A stretch of 64,000 nt of DNA from Halisarca cf. caerulea. Lineage: Eukaryota; Porifera; Demospongiae; Chondrillida; Halisarcidae. How positions within the stretch are numbered: position 1 is the stretch's first letter; every line of letters begins with the position of its first letter. Where the stretch lies: contig CAUJGJ010000188.1 of assembly GCA_963170055.1 (NCBI GenBank), forward strand, positions 349,171 through 413,170, in the 5' to 3' direction. Both the position numbers and the translations under genes were made by a program. The notes under the pieces were generated by a model. It was not told the origin of the DNA, ran no database searches, and saw only the letters and a list, made by a program, of their open reading frames with translations. Below are positions 24,216 through 35,811 of the stretch, piece after piece.

Positions 24216-25911
24216 TTAATTCTAAAGCAATTTTAAAGAGAAATTTCTTTGTTTTCTTTGATAATTAATTTTATAATCTGTGACTGTGTTATTTCTTATG
24301 TATCATGTACATGTGCAATTAGAGGACTGTCACAACAGATTTTAACCCGGCCCCCTAAATATGAACTCCCAGGTCCATTCTTTTCAAAAAATTTGGATCC
24401 CCTGGAACTTATTCTGTTGAAATACTGGGACCCCCTCAAACATTTTTGGACCACCCTGAACAAATCCTATCTAAGCACAAATATGAATACAAATTATGTA
24501 GCAAAATTCAGTCAGAAGTTGATAGCTCATACCTGTAAGCAAAAGAGGTAATATATAAACACATTGCGAATAATTATACAACTACTCCATGCAGAAGCTT
24601 ACCAGTTACACTGAAACATATCAAAAGCAAAACTCAGTCATAAAGGCAATTGTAAACAAGTCTCAGTCTGGACCATCATCTTGTACTTGAGTGTTTTCAA
24701 TATGGACGAAGAAACTGGACAAAATTTGATCTCAGAGATTTGATTTCAACAATTAAAATTTGATCTCAAAAACATGGCTACCTATCAAAGTATTTACATC
24801 AATCCTTGGGTGCAGACTGTCATATAGACAAGTACAGTGTGACTGATTGCAGCAATAATAGTGATTCTGCATGGTTCAAGTGATCACCATCACTGCACAA
24901 GACCTGCATAAACTCTTGCATGGAGGTTATACCCCAAAGGGGAAGTTAGGATACTAGCTGGGCATGCATGGACAGCTTATATATAGTTGAGCAACTGGCC
25001 TTCCTTCTCTTATAACAATTAGTTATATATAGTTTCTTTGTCTGTCAGATTCTTTCACTCGAATGACAAGGTTGTCCGAGAAGAATGCCAATAAAGGGGG
25101 GTCCAAAATTTACAGTGGGGTTGGATCTGTATATATATAATTGAAAAATTTGTTCCAGTGCATGGGAATGAATTTTAATTACGGGGGTCCAAATATAATG
25201 TGACAGACTCCCAGGTAGACCAGTTTCGATCTAAGCTGATGGGGCTTCAGCTTCCTGCTGTATCTATCTGTGCATCGCTCTAGTTTGTATAACAAACATT
25301 ACAACAACAAAAATATAACACTATTCATGCAATCATGCAATACAATAATATAATATGCGATGACAGTGTTACTCAATAGCTAGTTCCAGTATGCCATGAT
25401 CAATGATAGCCAACACAGTACTGAAGAATTCGAATTTGTAGTAATACTGTTTTTGTTGATATTCAGTTAGTCTTGTATAGCCCAGACCACTATTTTGCCT
25501 CCTTCATCATCATCATATAACTTAAGGAGCGAGGGTGGTCTGGGCTACGTATACGTATATGCGAGACTAGTATTCAGTCAAGCTATACCAATCACTAATT
25601 AGTTCTCAACCCTAGGGGGGACTGACACTCAGTACCAGAAATGATCGATGTCGGGATACATAATATTATTTCAGATAGCTGCGCAACCAATTGCATCATT
25701 ATGTACGTATGATACACAAAACAATGTAGATGTATACACAGCATCAATCATGAAAAATAAAATTAATTTAAGTTATTCAGTGTATTGTACAGCTATTAAT
25801 TTAGCCTTAAGTAACACACATACTCGATCAATTTCACTGATCTTTGATCAAAGCCTAGAATACTATTACTACAATTACTATGCACACGACAAATACAAGC
25901 TAGCAAGAGAA
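24216..25911. other. Intergenic DNA with repeat fragments downstream of the protease gene
   Basis: No exon seen. A word set 'cccaggtagaccag' then 'gatggggctt' at 25209-25247 recurs at 42340-42376 after the other LINE relic, and is probably a LINE 3' tail. A G-rich plus-strand stretch with 'cccctggaactt' and 'gggggtccaaa' words surrounds it. The protease 3' UTR lies at the right end, below 25912. Confidence 0.45.
25473..25550. repeat. Foldback hairpin
   Basis: 'tgtatagcccagaccac' on the left and 'gtggtctgggctacgta' on the right are inverted repeats separated by about 40 nt that include a CAT trinucleotide run. Likely the ends of a very short MITE. Confidence 0.6.
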
Positions 25912-28900
25912 CTATTGGAAGCCCATTTCCATCTTCTGCAAAGCTTGCTTTGTAGGTACATACAACAGGCGATTTGGGGTTACAGCTGTTAAGTCTTCCT
26001 TAAAGTTGTCCATTTGTAATTCACCTTTAGTAGACCAATCCAACAGAGTTGCTTTTACTTGAGTGGGTGAATAAGTAGGATGCAACTGAAGAAATGATAA
26101 AACAAACCATAAGACTCTATTATGGAAGCAGAATTTAATATACTGTAAACAGAGTACAATTTTCAGGACTTCTTCCCATTTGTCCACTGGGTAACCAGAA
26201 CCTCGTCTTAGGATGCCCCAGTTGACTGTACCAGCCACACTTACCTTCTATGAATATCCCTGTCCTGAGATCAAGTCACCATAGATACATATTTTTATGT
26301 TTTGCTATATACGTATTGTGCTCAATCATTGCTGTCACTGTACTTAAACTGGGTTGCTCAGCTGGACAAACAATTAATTTTAGAAATAATTACATGGTTC
26401 TCCATAAGAAACACACACTATGTTAAATTTTCCCCTTATTGAGGTTAACATTGAGTATGTATTAGACAATTTTAGAACAAAGAGAACGGACCACAAAAAG
26501 TCTGTGGCATGAATTTGCATTACCATTGCACTAGCCTTGTGCAATGGTAATAAGGCTAAGTGAAACTATCACCTTGTGCAATGGTAATAAGGCTAAGTGA
26601 AACTATCACTGTACCACAAATAAAATAATATCGTATCTTTTATAATATCATTTTGTTGTCTGGCATACTGCATAACATTGTGATAATAGAGGTAGAGCAA
26701 CAGTTTTTTTTCCATTCTAAGCTTAATACGGAGAATAAAAGTAAATGCAGAGTAAAAACAAGACTTCTTTCAATTCCCCTGTGGAATGAAGGATTTGTGA
26801 ATTTAACCAAGAATTCGTATACTTGACTTAGTGTGCCATGTTTGTATTAATGGACAAAAGCGTATTGAATGTATGTTGAATTGTGCATGTCTTAAGTCGT
26901 AGCAGGATAGGAGAATGATGATAAAGTTGAGGTGTGGAACAGCGGCATTTCAGATAGAAACGGGCAGGTGGCATGGGGTGAAGAGAGAGGATCGGATTTG
27001 TAAAGAATGTGAGAGTGGAGAGATGGAGGATGTAGCCTACTAGCTACTGAGGTGTGAAGTTTGGAATGAAGAAAGGATAGGGTTGATACAAGCTTTCAGA
27101 GAGGACACGAGTCTGGGGATTGGATGATGATACCAAGGCAGCTAGTATATTGTCTGATGCATGCTTAAACCACCATATATGTACATAAATCTCTAGGATG
27201 TGGCATGCTAGGTTTAGTAAGTAGTTTGGATATAACAATAGACTAAGTTTCTTTTCTTTTTCTCTAATTCTCTTGTATGTACTTGTGTTTTAGTGCTACA
27301 TTGGACCATCAAGTGTCCTAGTGCCTTCATGGCATGATGCACTTAAATAATAATTGAATTGAATTGAATATATCAAATCAGAACTAGGATCTTAAAGTGA
27401 AAATAGGGAACACTTTCAAAATCTCAATTTCTGTGAAAAGGGATAAGGGTGCAATTCATAAGATGAAGCAATCAGCCATACGTACAGTACGGACCCGAAA
27501 AAAGGTAACGTGAAACATAAACAAGAATCTGCTAAATGAAACGCAAAGGCAAGAATACCGCTAATAGAGAAACGTGCACTGCTAAGCGTGAACAGAAAAA
27601 AGGCTAAATGAGGATCGCAAAAGGGATAAGCGTTGACCGAGAGTAAACCGAAAACTGAGACTTTATAAGGACGAGAGTTGAGTGGTAGCATGTCGTGTAA
27701 GCGAGGAAGAAAGATCGCTAGAGAATGCCTATAAGCCTTTACTAGAAACAGCGGATAGTCCAACTTTATTCCAATTCGGATTGCTCATATGGAGATATCG
27801 AGCGTGTCCTTTGACACGGAGGGAAGATCGTTCCGAAGAAGACCATTTGGGCTATTATCAAGAAGTACGAGGAGCACAGGACGATTGGACATTTGGCAGG
27901 GTCTAGAAGACAGCCAAAGCTTACTGCAGAAGTCTTAGTGTTGGTTGAAGCTAAAATGTGAAGTGACGACGAAACCACTGCCATTCACCTGGTCGAGATA
28001 AGTGAACCGTCAATCAGAAAACGTCAAAGCCAAACCAGAAAGCGGTAAACACTAATTTGCAATTCACGTAAAGGTAAGCGCAACGTATCCGCTAAAACAA
28101 ACAAGAAACAGAAACGACTAAGGCTAACTGCGATTATCGTTACTTTTTTTCTGTCTGTACTGTATATCTGAGATACACTGTATACTATACAAGGTAAAAT
28201 GAAATCATACATGTTTTCATACAAAAAAGCACAATGCCCATGTTTGGATTTCAAGTTTTGAAATAGTCTTGAGATTCTTTATTAAAAAGTGAAAAAACTA
28301 TTCAAAAAGGTGAGCACACCTGTAATACATGCCTTCTTGTAGTGAAATGTGAATCATCAAACTGGAGCAGAACAAGCCATGCCCCTGCACTTACATACGC
28401 ATGGCCGTAGGAGTAGGTCCGGTTGGTCCGGTTTTCACCGGACCAATATTTCAGCCAAACTCAGTTGTTTTTTTTTAAGCACAGAAGTTTTTTACCAGAC
28501 TCAGAAATACACATTACCCAAGCAGCTATAATGATGTTTTATTACAGCTTAGTTTACCTTTATATACCAGAATTGGGAGATTTCTAATCAGTCTGCTAAT
28601 CCACGACCATTTATTCGATGATTCCGCCGATCGCGGGAGAAATGCGTTCGCTTCGGCGCCATGTTTTCATGCAGTCACGTGCGTCAGTACTTCGTTCGCG
28701 CGGCCGCGGAATGCTATTCATTCGTGTGACGGTGCTGGAAAATCATTGCTGAATCGTTAGATAACCCGCTACTTTCCTCTCCACATCAACGAGATAAATT
28801 TACATTCTTAAAGAGGATTTTTGGGTAGACTAAGCCAGTGGAGAAGCCCTTTTTTACCACATTAGTTTAAAAATGGAAGTTTCTGCAGCATACACAGATT

Positions 28901-31900
28901 TGAGCTGTTTTGTTGGAAAAAAATACAATGCTCTAGTTTATTGGTTTCAATATGAGTTTAATAGTGTTACTATGCACTTGCATATACACTGAAACATGGC
29001 TGGCCTGAGCGAATTATGCAGAGTGAGGTTGGCTCAAGCTGACCGGACCAATCAAAATGGTGCTCCTACGGCCTTGATACGTGTATAAAACTTAACAGTA
29101 CACTAAGAAATAATAACTGTTATACAACATAAACATAATGCATGGCAGCATTTTCCTTCTTAGAAACACTATAATTGCACGATACTAAATTTTTGCACAT
29201 GCCTTGGCTGTCTGCAAATCGTGAAAGATTAGTACCACGAAAAATTCAATGCAATCATTAACCAACTACAATGTCAAATATGGCCTCAAACAACACTTTG
29301 TACCTCGCTGGATAGGAGCACTCTCAAAATCACTGCCTACCTCCCCACCCACCATGGTTATTCTCCTGAATATTTTTTCTAAATAAAACACTAGAACAAG
29401 CCAAAGTATTCGATTGTGCTCCTCAAATCCACCCAACTTAGCAGGGGTTTCAGATTATGATGGCATTACCGTAGCACATGACTGTGGCAATATGCACAAT
29501 CAAGTGTCTATGTACTTACTCACCCCACAGCACATCTAATACATCTATTAATGTCACAAATGCAAAATTAACTCACTTGTAAAAGCACAGCTGCTGCACC
29601 AGCAACATGAGGGTTGGCCATAGATGTCCCACTCTTAGCAAGGGTACAACTGTTACATTTACTTGTTGCACTTACAATGCGGTAACCAGGAGCAAACAAG
29701 TCAACACACTGACCAACATTGGAGAACATGGGAATCATGTCATGAGAATCAGATGCACCAACAGATAGACCACTACGTGAAGATGCAGGGCTATAAAGAC
29801 AAGAATTTCCACCCTGGTTGCCAGCTGCAGAAGACACAACAATCCCAGAATCTGTAGCCTTTTTTACTGCTGCATTTAGTACTTCATTCTTCTTGATACC
29901 CAATGACAAAGATACAACCTTGGGTCTTGCACCTTTGTCGGCTTTATGCTGAGCAATAACATGGTCAAGAGCTATCGCTATACCATCTACCGCACCAGTT
30001 CCTTTACAGTCTAGGGCTCTAATACTGTACAGTTGAACCTTCTTTGCTACTCCAAATGTTTTCCCTCCTACAGTTCCTGCACAGTGAGTTCCATGGCCAT
30101 TGCAATCCTTTCCTTTGTTTTGAGATCCTGTTAGCTGATCAATAACATCCAGCCCACCAAAATGGGCACGTCCCTCTAAATCATCATGATCATAATTTAT
30201 GCCTGTATCCACAATATATACATCTACACCATTACCATCTGCTGCAGGTGAATAATGATTATTGTAAACGGGTTGGTGTTCATCAACCCTATCTAAGTCC
30301 CACTGGATGTCACTCATTGATCTCTTCATCACAGTGATCTCATCAGATGCTACCCGTCGAAAAGCAACATTTGGCTCCACAAAAAGAACATGTGGATGAT
30401 CTTTCAGCTGCAACAATAAAGAATATCATTTGAACTTGAACCTGGATGGATAATTTTTGCTGATACATATGGATAAACAATACATACATACATACATACA
30501 TACATACGTACATGAGTAAATGTTGAGGAAACAACCATACAAAACACAATCAAATCACAATAAGTATAGGATAGAATCTGTCATGAAATTTATCGGATTT
30601 AAACACAAAATCAATAGCTTCTGAATATAATAATACTGAACAACCATAAGAAAACACAGTTCTTTTGTTCTAGTCAAGGATAACTAACATATTTACGTAT
30701 GAGGGGTTTAAAATTCATGGTTTTCATGAATGAGAAAGGAACCACAAATATTTACTCATGAAAGTTAGTATTTTTGTACATTAAAATTGCCTTCTCGCAT
30801 AAATCACAATTTTTTTACTATGAATTATCCTAACTGTTAACATCCACGGAAATTTTACTCCTCGAAAATACCTTCTATGTGGTATGTACTTATGGTCTGG
30901 CTTGGTTCCAACACATAAAGATGAAGTTGGAGAAGTAACAGGAAAGAAATAGACTTCTTCCTAAAGATACCTCCATAGGAATTAATTCTCTTCACATTCA
31001 AAAACAATGAGTGGGATTGCATATACGATTAGCAATAGAACAAAGACACGGGCAAAATAGCAGCCCATTATCACGTTCATGTAGCAGGTTGATAAAAGGC
31101 AGCGAGCTTGCATCTACTACCTCTCCTTTCCTATGAACTGTTCAATGCCATCATTGATACTCGACGAGTATCAATGATGCCACCTTATACCATTACACAA
31201 GATCCTGGCATGAACTTTCACCTGTTCAAACTATTACTGATGTCTCCCAATTAGCAAGCTCACAAAATGAAGTCCATTTAGTATGTTATCATTTACACAT
31301 ACTAAGGTAATATACATAAGTACTACAAATAAAATCCAGATACAATCAAGAGCTAGTGGTACATACATTAATACAAGGAGCAGTATGCTAAGAAAAAGGC
31401 TTAGATTGACATGGCTTAAAGTACATGGGGAGGGAGACTAGTGTAGTAGCAATTGCACAATCTGCCGTTAGGCCTATTTATGTACACAGCTCTGTAGCTG
31501 CAGTGCATGCAGTGCTAAAACAATAATTATTGTGTTGTATTTGTGTTGGTGCAATGTATTTGAAAGCTGTATGTGATATTAGCATATCATTCAATATAAG
31601 TGGAATTTACCCAATGCCCAATGTACCGCCCAAAAACTATTCTGCTCAAACCAGCACAATGAGCAGGGCTGCATACATGATTTGGGGCTGGGGGATTGAG
31701 CTTCTTAAAATCTTGGGGGGGGGGGATGCAATTCAGGAGTGTAAGGGTACAGAGAGGGGGTAGGGGATAGGTAATCAAACATAGGATTTCTTCGAGGGAG
31801 CTAGAAGGGGTAGGTCTGAATAACTAGCTAGGGGGCCTGGGGGTTACATATGCTCCCCCAGGAAAAAAAAAAAATGCCTTTATGCTTTAGAAGGTGGTAT

Positions 31901-33286
31901 CTGAGGCCATTTCGACAACTTATGCAGATTTGTGAATGCATCACTGTAGTTGTACATGCATACTAAGTCAAGGGGGGGGGGGGGCAACTGCGTCACAAAG
32001 GAGGGAGGAGAGCAAATGCTTCCTGTTTTATTTCACCTTAAAGAAATTCTGGTATCCTTGACAGTAGTCTAGCAGTGAACCAGTATGAACTGGAAATCTG
32101 AATGACCCCTGAGATTGTAGACTGTGTTAATCGTGTTTAGAGTGCTTGTGTGCCTTAACATAATATACCACAGTGACAATTCGGGGGGTCAAGGGATTGG
32201 TGGTAGTGATCTCAAGGAAATTATTTCAAATAATGGCATAAAAGCTTGTTTGCAGTCCATTTCCCCATAAATCCTGATTTCCAGTAAAGCTTAGTGTATG
32301 TTTAGATACAAGTCTAGGGGGTGGAGTGGGGATGGGGGGCAAGTGTCCCCCTCTCCGAATGCAGCCCTGATGAGGTTATGGAATACGTATGTAGATCAGT
32401 AGCTGGAAACATACTGTGACTAAATAAAAATACAATTTTATTGCTACACGGTAATACATCCAGTAGGAGGAATGACTACAGGTGTAATCAATCCTATGTA
32501 AAGGACATACATACGTATATGAAGCACATACTCGAGTATTCCCTTTGCCTCTTGAACAGGATACCTACTCAATGACAGGAAATTCCTGCAACCATTCATG
32601 ACCAACAATACAAGCATTCTGTGTATTGACTATACATATGCCAAATAGATTTCAATGGGACTTCACATACATGGTTCACCACAAATACACACCATCTCAA
32701 AGGTGAACATTATATTTACTGCTAAGAGCATCACAAAGATCTCTGAAATTAGACAGCAGACCGAGCACATAAAATTAATGGCATTAGCAATGAACCACAA
32801 TACAAAAACAGTATAGACTAGAGTGTCTATGGTTTGAGACAACACAAAACCTACCACATTCACAAGCTTTTCACTCAATGTGGCAAAAAATCCCTTTGCA
32901 GCATGCTTAAGGTGTACAAAGTGAGATGCCTTTAGTTTACCGTCAGTTCTCTCATGAGCATCCTTCAATAGAGTGACAGTCTTGTCAATAATCTCATCAG
33001 GAGTATGCTGGTAAAATATTACACTGTATCTTCCAGGGACGATTTTCTCATAGACTTTCATACTCTCACTTTGTTCTTTGACTTCATTTTCGTCCAGATC
33101 TTCCCAGTTGTCATTCTCAAAGATTTCCCGGTAGTACTGTTGAATATCTACTATTCCATGGGCAGGATCGACAGCGTTGACGTCGCGACCTGATATGTGT
33201 TTCAAAGAATCCTCCCATCCACGGACGAAGCGAATGTCAAAAATAACAAACGAAAAGACAAAAACTGTAAACAGTTTAAAAATCAT
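25912..33286 (-). CDS. Secreted subtilisin-like serine protease (S8, proteinase K type)
   Basis: Extracellular or lysosomal endopeptidase made as a zymogen. Three exons, all phase 0: 33286-32855 (144 codons), 30407-29577 (277 codons) and 26085-25912 (57 codons plus stop), giving 478 aa. The chosen start MIFKLFTVFVFSFVIF gives a clear signal peptide; an upstream in-frame Met at 33370 would bury it. An I9 propeptide follows (about 75-160: GRYSVIFYQHTPDEI, AAKGFFATLSEKLVNV, HPHVLFVEPN). The peptidase domain has the complete catalytic set: Asp211 (IVDTGIN), His249 (NGHGTHCAG), Asn341 (SAAGNQGG) and Ser406 (SGTSMANPHVAG). The C-terminus SPTQVKATLLDWSTKG...NRLLYV is typical of the proteinase K family. 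Maturation probably falls near MKRSMSDIQW. Intron 2 (29576-26086) has been filled by a LINE tail and two DNA elements. Confidence 0.93.
26535..26608. repeat. Exact 37-bp tandem duplication
   Basis: The 37-nt unit starting 'ccttgtgcaatggtaataag' occurs twice head to tail without a mismatch, inside the last intron of the protease gene. The flanking 'taccattgcactag' is an inverted match to its start. Confidence 0.8.
26885..27366 (+). pseudogene. LINE 3' end with zinc-knuckle-like segment and ATTGA tail
   Basis: The plus strand reads LRCGTAAFQIETGRWHGV then REDRICKECESGEMEDV, the Cys-x2-Cys segment found after the reverse transcriptase in several LINE families, followed by a stop and LLRCEVWNEER in another frame. 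The insertion ends at an (ATTGA)n tail at about 27352-27366, typical of LINE 3' termini. It lies antisense in protease intron 2. Confidence 0.7.
27485..28162 (+). mobile_element. Tc1/mariner element with internal deletion, keeps HTH region
   Basis: TA target duplications (27483-27484, 28163-28164) flank TIRs 'cagtacggacccgaaaaaag' and, reversed, 'cagtacagacagaaaaaaag', similar over about 28 bp. Between them the plus strand encodes an N-terminal transposase piece (about 27820-27960): KKTIWAIIKKYEEH and GSRRQPKLTAEVLVLVEAKM, the bipartite helix-turn-helix linker of Tc1 transposases, then a stop and SDDETTAIHL. The DDE catalytic domain is missing, so it is a 678-bp deletion derivative. Confidence 0.8.
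28403..29073. mobile_element. Non-autonomous DNA element with GGCCGTAGGAG termini
   Basis: Ends 'ggccgtaggagtaggtccgg' and 'tgctcctacggcc' are inverted, and both subterminal regions contain 'ggaccaat' / 'attggtcc' words. The 671-bp interior has an unusually CpG-rich patch (28620-28720) in otherwise AT-rich DNA. No transposase seen. Target duplication not clear. Confidence 0.7.
31664..32369. mobile_element. hAT-like non-autonomous element
   Basis: Termini 'cagggctgcat' and 'atgcagccctg' are perfect inverted repeats, flanked on both sides by ATGAG (31659-31663 and 32370-32374), a 5-bp target duplication. The interior holds several G-homopolymer runs (31717-31726, 31973-31983). Located in protease intron 1. 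Confidence 0.75.
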
Positions 33287-33490
33287 CCTCCTTCCTAACT
33301 GCTCCGAAGACAGTCGGCCACGGGACCTAATCCGGACATAGGGTACGTCAACACTGTTGTTTGCACACAAATGACAATATTAGCTGGCTGAACGTGCATG
33401 TCATGTGATCTAGCATGTGACCAAACGTCTACATCACTTCCGTCAGTCCGAAAATTACGGTTACGTAGTTTTGGAGAGTCTATGGTTAGA
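33287..33490. promoter_or_regulatory. Upstream region of the protease gene
   Basis: Contains the likely 5' UTR and promoter of the protease. The in-frame Met at 33370 extends the open frame by 28 residues, but the extension carries no family similarity. No TATA box is obvious. Confidence 0.35.
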
Positions 33491-33757
33491 CCATAGACAC
33501 TCTATACTATAGTAACACAAGGTAAAGTGGGGTAACTTGGAACTCGGACTTGGAACAGGGCCTGTATCTTTTGCTGTGAGTAAGCTGCCGAGCCATGCTT
33601 GCTACTGCTGAATGCCCAGTTCATGGACATGTTACTGATCAAACATTGTACCTGTAGCTTACTAATGATACTACTTTTACTCAGCTGTTCCAAGTTACCC
33701 AGGCATTCCAAGTTACCCCAGCATTACCCTATACTACGTAGTATATAGTGTCTATGG
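33491..33757. mobile_element. Foldback element with CCATAGACAC ends
   Basis: 267 bp with ends 'ccatagacactctatacta' and 'tatatagtgtctatgg', flanked by TTAGA (33486-33490) and TCAGA (33758-33762), a 5-bp target duplication with one mismatch. Internally 'ggtaacttggaa' and 'ttccaagttacc' are also inverted. Same terminal family as 44520-44579 and 46543-47306. Sits 200 bp upstream of the protease start. Confidence 0.75.
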
Positions 33758-34778
33758 TCAGACACATAAAAAATCAATAGAACAACAATTACTTCTATTA
33801 TCTATGGATGCAGATACCCCCCAACCCAGAAAAGTTTGAGCCATTGAGGGTTTAGTGGAGTCTATCGTATCCCACTCCTAGTCGTCTACACCAGAGAGAA
33901 TCTGTGATCATTGTGGCCATTGCTATCCTATGTCAGGGAGTACAGGAATGAAGAAAGTCCCATAAAACTACAAAATTAATAAAACACTTAAAACTGAACA
34001 TGAAAATTGTATTTTATTGAATTCAAACTTTTTTCTTGAATTCCAATATCAGTTTATATGTAGTGCATCTGGTGCTGTGGGTTAAAAGACTATGACCATA
34101 GTATGGTGTATGATGATGCATGCATTTATAAATTTACGGCTTAGTGTAACACTGTATATACTACTAAGTTTTGCATTTCAATTTTTGAATGGCTGGATCA
34201 GACCTCCTAATCCTCTTGGAAATCACTAGCCAAAATGAGTTTATTACATTTTGGCAGCCTACTGCTACCTTTCTCAGTGGTATGATACAAGAGACCATGT
34301 GTAGGTTTAAATGGTGGTGTGTGACAGTTACATGCATGGCGATGCAATGCATGTGATGAATAATAATATCCGTGAGTGATGAATAATCATGTTAAGTGAG
34401 GTTGTGAAGTATAAAACTTTCCTGTACAGTTTGATGTGAACCGTTTCTTCCACATCATTCACAATTTCACTTAATTGACACTGATCATCGATCACAGGTA
34501 ATGTATATTATACATGTCACACACTTTGCACTACTTAAATCTGTGCATACACAATGTCTCTTGCATCATAGTATACCACTGAAGAAGGTCTATAGGACTA
34601 GTATACGTAGGCTGCTGAAATGTTTGATGTAATAAACTGCATTTTGGCTATATAATAATGTCCAGCATATTTACAATTGTCAACTATACAAGGTATACCT
34701 CTGACACATGTATATAGGCTCACATGCATGCAATATATTGTACGTTGCATGCATTGGCATCAATGTATATTATATATA

Positions 34779-35512
34779 CAATGGAACCTCTGTAATCCGC
34801 AGTGTTGTGGCCATTACAGGGGTATCATAATCAACTACCATTGCGATTATCTCAGTATCAAAGCATTACCATTACCATTACCACTACGGACCTCCACTAA
34901 AGTAATCAATTACCATTGCAACTACATTTCTACAATTGCAATTACAATTACTAATTACAAATATATTCTTGGATGCTTGCAAAAGTTATTGTACCTTACC
35001 GAGATTTCATATATGTAGTGATCTAAATCATGTGATTGATGTTATTTTCCCGTTTCCACCAGCCGCCCGGTTAACTGTAGCACAGAAATAGCCTCAAACT
35101 AGCCAAAATCTACCTTCTTAGGGGGCAAAATATATCCACAGATATAAACAATATGCATCAGAGTAGTTGCATGGTAATTGTGTAATTTGATGCAAATAGC
35201 TAAAGAATACCAATTACCATTACGACTACTCTGAGACTGAAACAGCTCCATTACAATTACATTACCATTACTGGCAAATGTATACCTAATTACAATTGAT
35301 TACAATTACTAATTACCATTACCACAACACTGGTACTACTAATCCGACACCTCTATAATCCAACATTCTCGATCTAATCCAACCATCTAATGAGGTACAG
35401 TCACCATATTTGACTGTACTAAGAAGCACTGGATAATCCGACAATTAACCTCTGTAATCTGACATCTAATTTCAGTCCCATGGAGTGTTGGATTAATATG
35501 GAGGTTTCACTG
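34779..35512. mobile_element. Pogo-like element with internal ATTACC repeats
   Basis: TA dinucleotides at 34777-34778 and 35513-35514 flank ends 'caatggaacctctgtaatcc' and 'atatggaggtttcactg'. A second inner copy of the terminal word set ('aatccgacacctctataatcc') lies at 35341. Between 34845 and 35330 there are many diverged 'attaccattac' units. Lies between the protease and SIRT1 genes. Confidence 0.65.
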
Positions 35513-35811
35513 TATATACGTATATTATATTATCTTGCATGGTGTATAAATATAGCTCTAACATTATAGCATGCTTATGACTCAGCTACGTATAGCTCTT
35601 GCATTAACAAAATAATTAAGGCATGCATGCATACAACTGCAGTGTATGTATTCATACTCAACTTGCAACAGGGATTCTTCAAAGGCTATATTTAAAACTG
35701 GTTCTCCATCTTTGGATCAAAATTTCAATAGTTTAATGATAAATAGAAAAACTAAGCCTACAGATATACTGACAAGTAAAAATACAAAAGGTGGGTTAAT
35801 AAAGAAACATT

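Noticed and set aside
33287..33370. Protease start at the upstream in-frame Met (33370)
   Set aside because: It would place 28 polar residues before the hydrophobic signal peptide; the Met at 33286 gives a proper secretory N-terminus.
34677..35018. 113-codon plus-strand frame
   Set aside because: It runs through the ATTACC repeats of a pogo-like element.
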